6,473 bases of DNA from DATKWS01 sp035529435. Its GTDB lineage: Bacteria > Krumholzibacteriota > Krumholzibacteriia > Krumholzibacteriales > Krumholzibacteriaceae. Each line of letters begins with the position of its first letter. The first letter of the stretch is position 1. Below the pieces are notes generated by a model. The model did not search any database. It saw only the letters and a program-made list of their open reading frames with translations, and was not told the origin of the DNA. The stretch covers positions 1 through 6,473 of the forward strand of contig DATKWS010000123.1 of assembly GCA_035529435.1 (NCBI GenBank), given 5' to 3'. The position numbers and the translations under genes were made by a program. Shown here piece after piece: positions 5,761 to 6,473 of this stretch.

Positions 5761-5776
5761 TGGCACGGAGCTTGCG
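5761..5776 (+). promoter_or_regulatory. Sigma-54 (-24/-12) promoter of the pilus ATPase gene
   Basis: TGGCACG-GAGC-TTGCG matches the sigma-54 consensus TGGCACG-N4-TTGC(A/T) at every position except the last. The invariant GG (5762-5763) and GC (5774-5775) have the required spacing of 12 between the second G and the C. Transcription would begin near 5787, giving a leader of about 32 bases before ATG 5819. It implies dependence on RpoN and an ATP-driven enhancer-binding activator such as a PilR/NtrC-type regulator. Confidence 0.8.
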
Positions 5777-5818
5777 CTCTCCCGCTGTGCTCTTGATGTG
5801 CAAAAAGGGAGTGGATGG

Positions 5819-6473
5819 ATGCAGATCGATGAATTTCTCAAAAAGATGGTCGAGCTCAAAGGCAGTGATGCGCATCTCAAGGTCGGTAAACCTCCCGGTG
5901 TGCGTATCTCGGGCGTCATTCATCCCCAGGGGGAAACTCCACTCCTCCCAGAGCACACGCGCACGATCGCCCGGACGCTGCTGGACGATGAGCAGTGGAA
6001 AAGGTTCGAGGAGTGCGGTGACCTGGATTGCTCGTACGCAATCGCCGGGGTCGCCCGCTTCCGCGTGAACGTTTTACGCCAGCGCGGATCGATCTCCATC
6101 ATCATGCGCTACATTCCGACGAAAATACCGACGATGGATGAGTTGGGCCTTCCGGATATCTGCAAGACACTGGCGATGAAACCGCGCGGCATCGTATTCG
6201 TCACGGGTCCGACGGGAAGCGGAAAATCGACGACGCTCGCCGCGATGATCGATATGATCAATTCCACCGAGCAGGGCCACATCCTCACGATGGAGGATCC
6301 GATCGAGTTCCTGCACCGCGACAAGAAATGTTACATCAACCAGCGGGAGATCGGGACGGACACAGAGGGCTTCAACGAAGCGCTGCGACGCGCCCTGCGG
6401 CAGGACCCAGACGTCATACTGATAGGGGAGCTCCGCGATCTCGAGACGATCGGTCTCGCGGTAACCGCCGCCG
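5819..6473 (+). CDS. pilT: Type IV pilus retraction ATPase, PilT/PilU family (partial, 3' end missing)
   Basis: ATG at 5819 is chosen because AAGGGAG (5805-5811) lies seven bases upstream and the product begins with the family's usual N-terminus, MQIDEFLKKMVELKGSDAHL, followed by KVGKPPGVRI. Another ATG at 5815 is out of frame and would stop after five codons. The 218 visible residues include the N-terminal PAS-like half with CSYAIAGVARFRVN (71-84), Walker A GPTGSGKSTT (130-139), Asp box ILTMEDPIEF (155-164), NQREIGTDT (174-182) and Walker B DPDVILIGELRD (196-207). The His box and C-terminal domain lie beyond the window, since family members are usually 340-380 residues. PilT is the hexameric cytoplasmic motor that depolymerises type IV pili for twitching motility. 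PilU is a close paralogue, and the GTDT segment would suit either, so the symbol is provisional. It is transcribed from the sigma-54 promoter just upstream. Confidence 0.88.
   Translation, partial: MQIDEFLKKMVELKGSDAHLKVGKPPGVRISGVIHPQGETPLLPEHTRTIARTLLDDEQWKRFEECGDLDCSYAIAGVARFRVNVLRQRGSISIIMRYIPTKIPTMDELGLPDICKTLAMKPRGIVFVTGPTGSGKSTTLAAMIDMINSTEQGHILTMEDPIEFLHRDKKCYINQREIGTDTEGFNEALRRALRQDPDVILIGELRDLETIGLAVTAA

Overview
The window is GC-rich, densely coding DNA from a Gram-negative-type bacterium. All supported genes lie on the plus strand. A secreted protein ending in a FlgD-Ig-like C-terminal sorting domain, several PEGA-domain proteins, a Hanks-type kinase and a type IV pilus ATPase together suggest a little-cultivated lineage of the FCB or neighbouring candidate phyla (Krumholzibacteriota, Eisenbacteria or Latescibacterota style). 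That placement is inference from protein style, not from a marker gene.

Layout. Positions 1-187 hold the 3' end of a secreted-protein gene. Positions 188-390 are a gap with a TATAAT-type -10 element and a leader rich in inverted repeats. A compact unit follows: a 42-residue single-span peptide (391-519), a secreted or membrane protein with helical repeats and one PEGA domain (540-1286), a 733-residue P-loop NTPase with one membrane span and four tandem PEGA-type repeats (1320-3521), and a Ser/Thr-kinase-like protein fused to a second, related P-loop NTPase (from 3518, overlapping its neighbour by ATGA). As written, the last gene is broken by one extra T at about 4814-4816, immediately after its Walker B Asp-Glu. 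The rest of the protein continues in the +1 frame to 5486, and skipping one base restores a 655-residue protein.

Positions 487-818 of the last kilobase-and-a-half (5487-5818) are non-coding. They hold several dyad symmetries, a possible terminator, an AT-rich stretch and an excellent sigma-54 (-24/-12) promoter. This promoter drives a PilT/PilU-type retraction ATPase gene (5819 onward) that is cut by the window end.

How the genes may work together. The unit 391-5486 looks like a split envelope-signalling system. Sensing would be by PEGA domains outside the membrane, carried by the NTPase and the TPR/PEGA protein. The transmembrane NTPase and the soluble kinase share a homologous NTPase module through which they could associate inside the cell. 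The gene order, overlap and domain homology are seen directly; the signalling role is inference. The pilus ATPase has its own promoter and is probably a separate unit.
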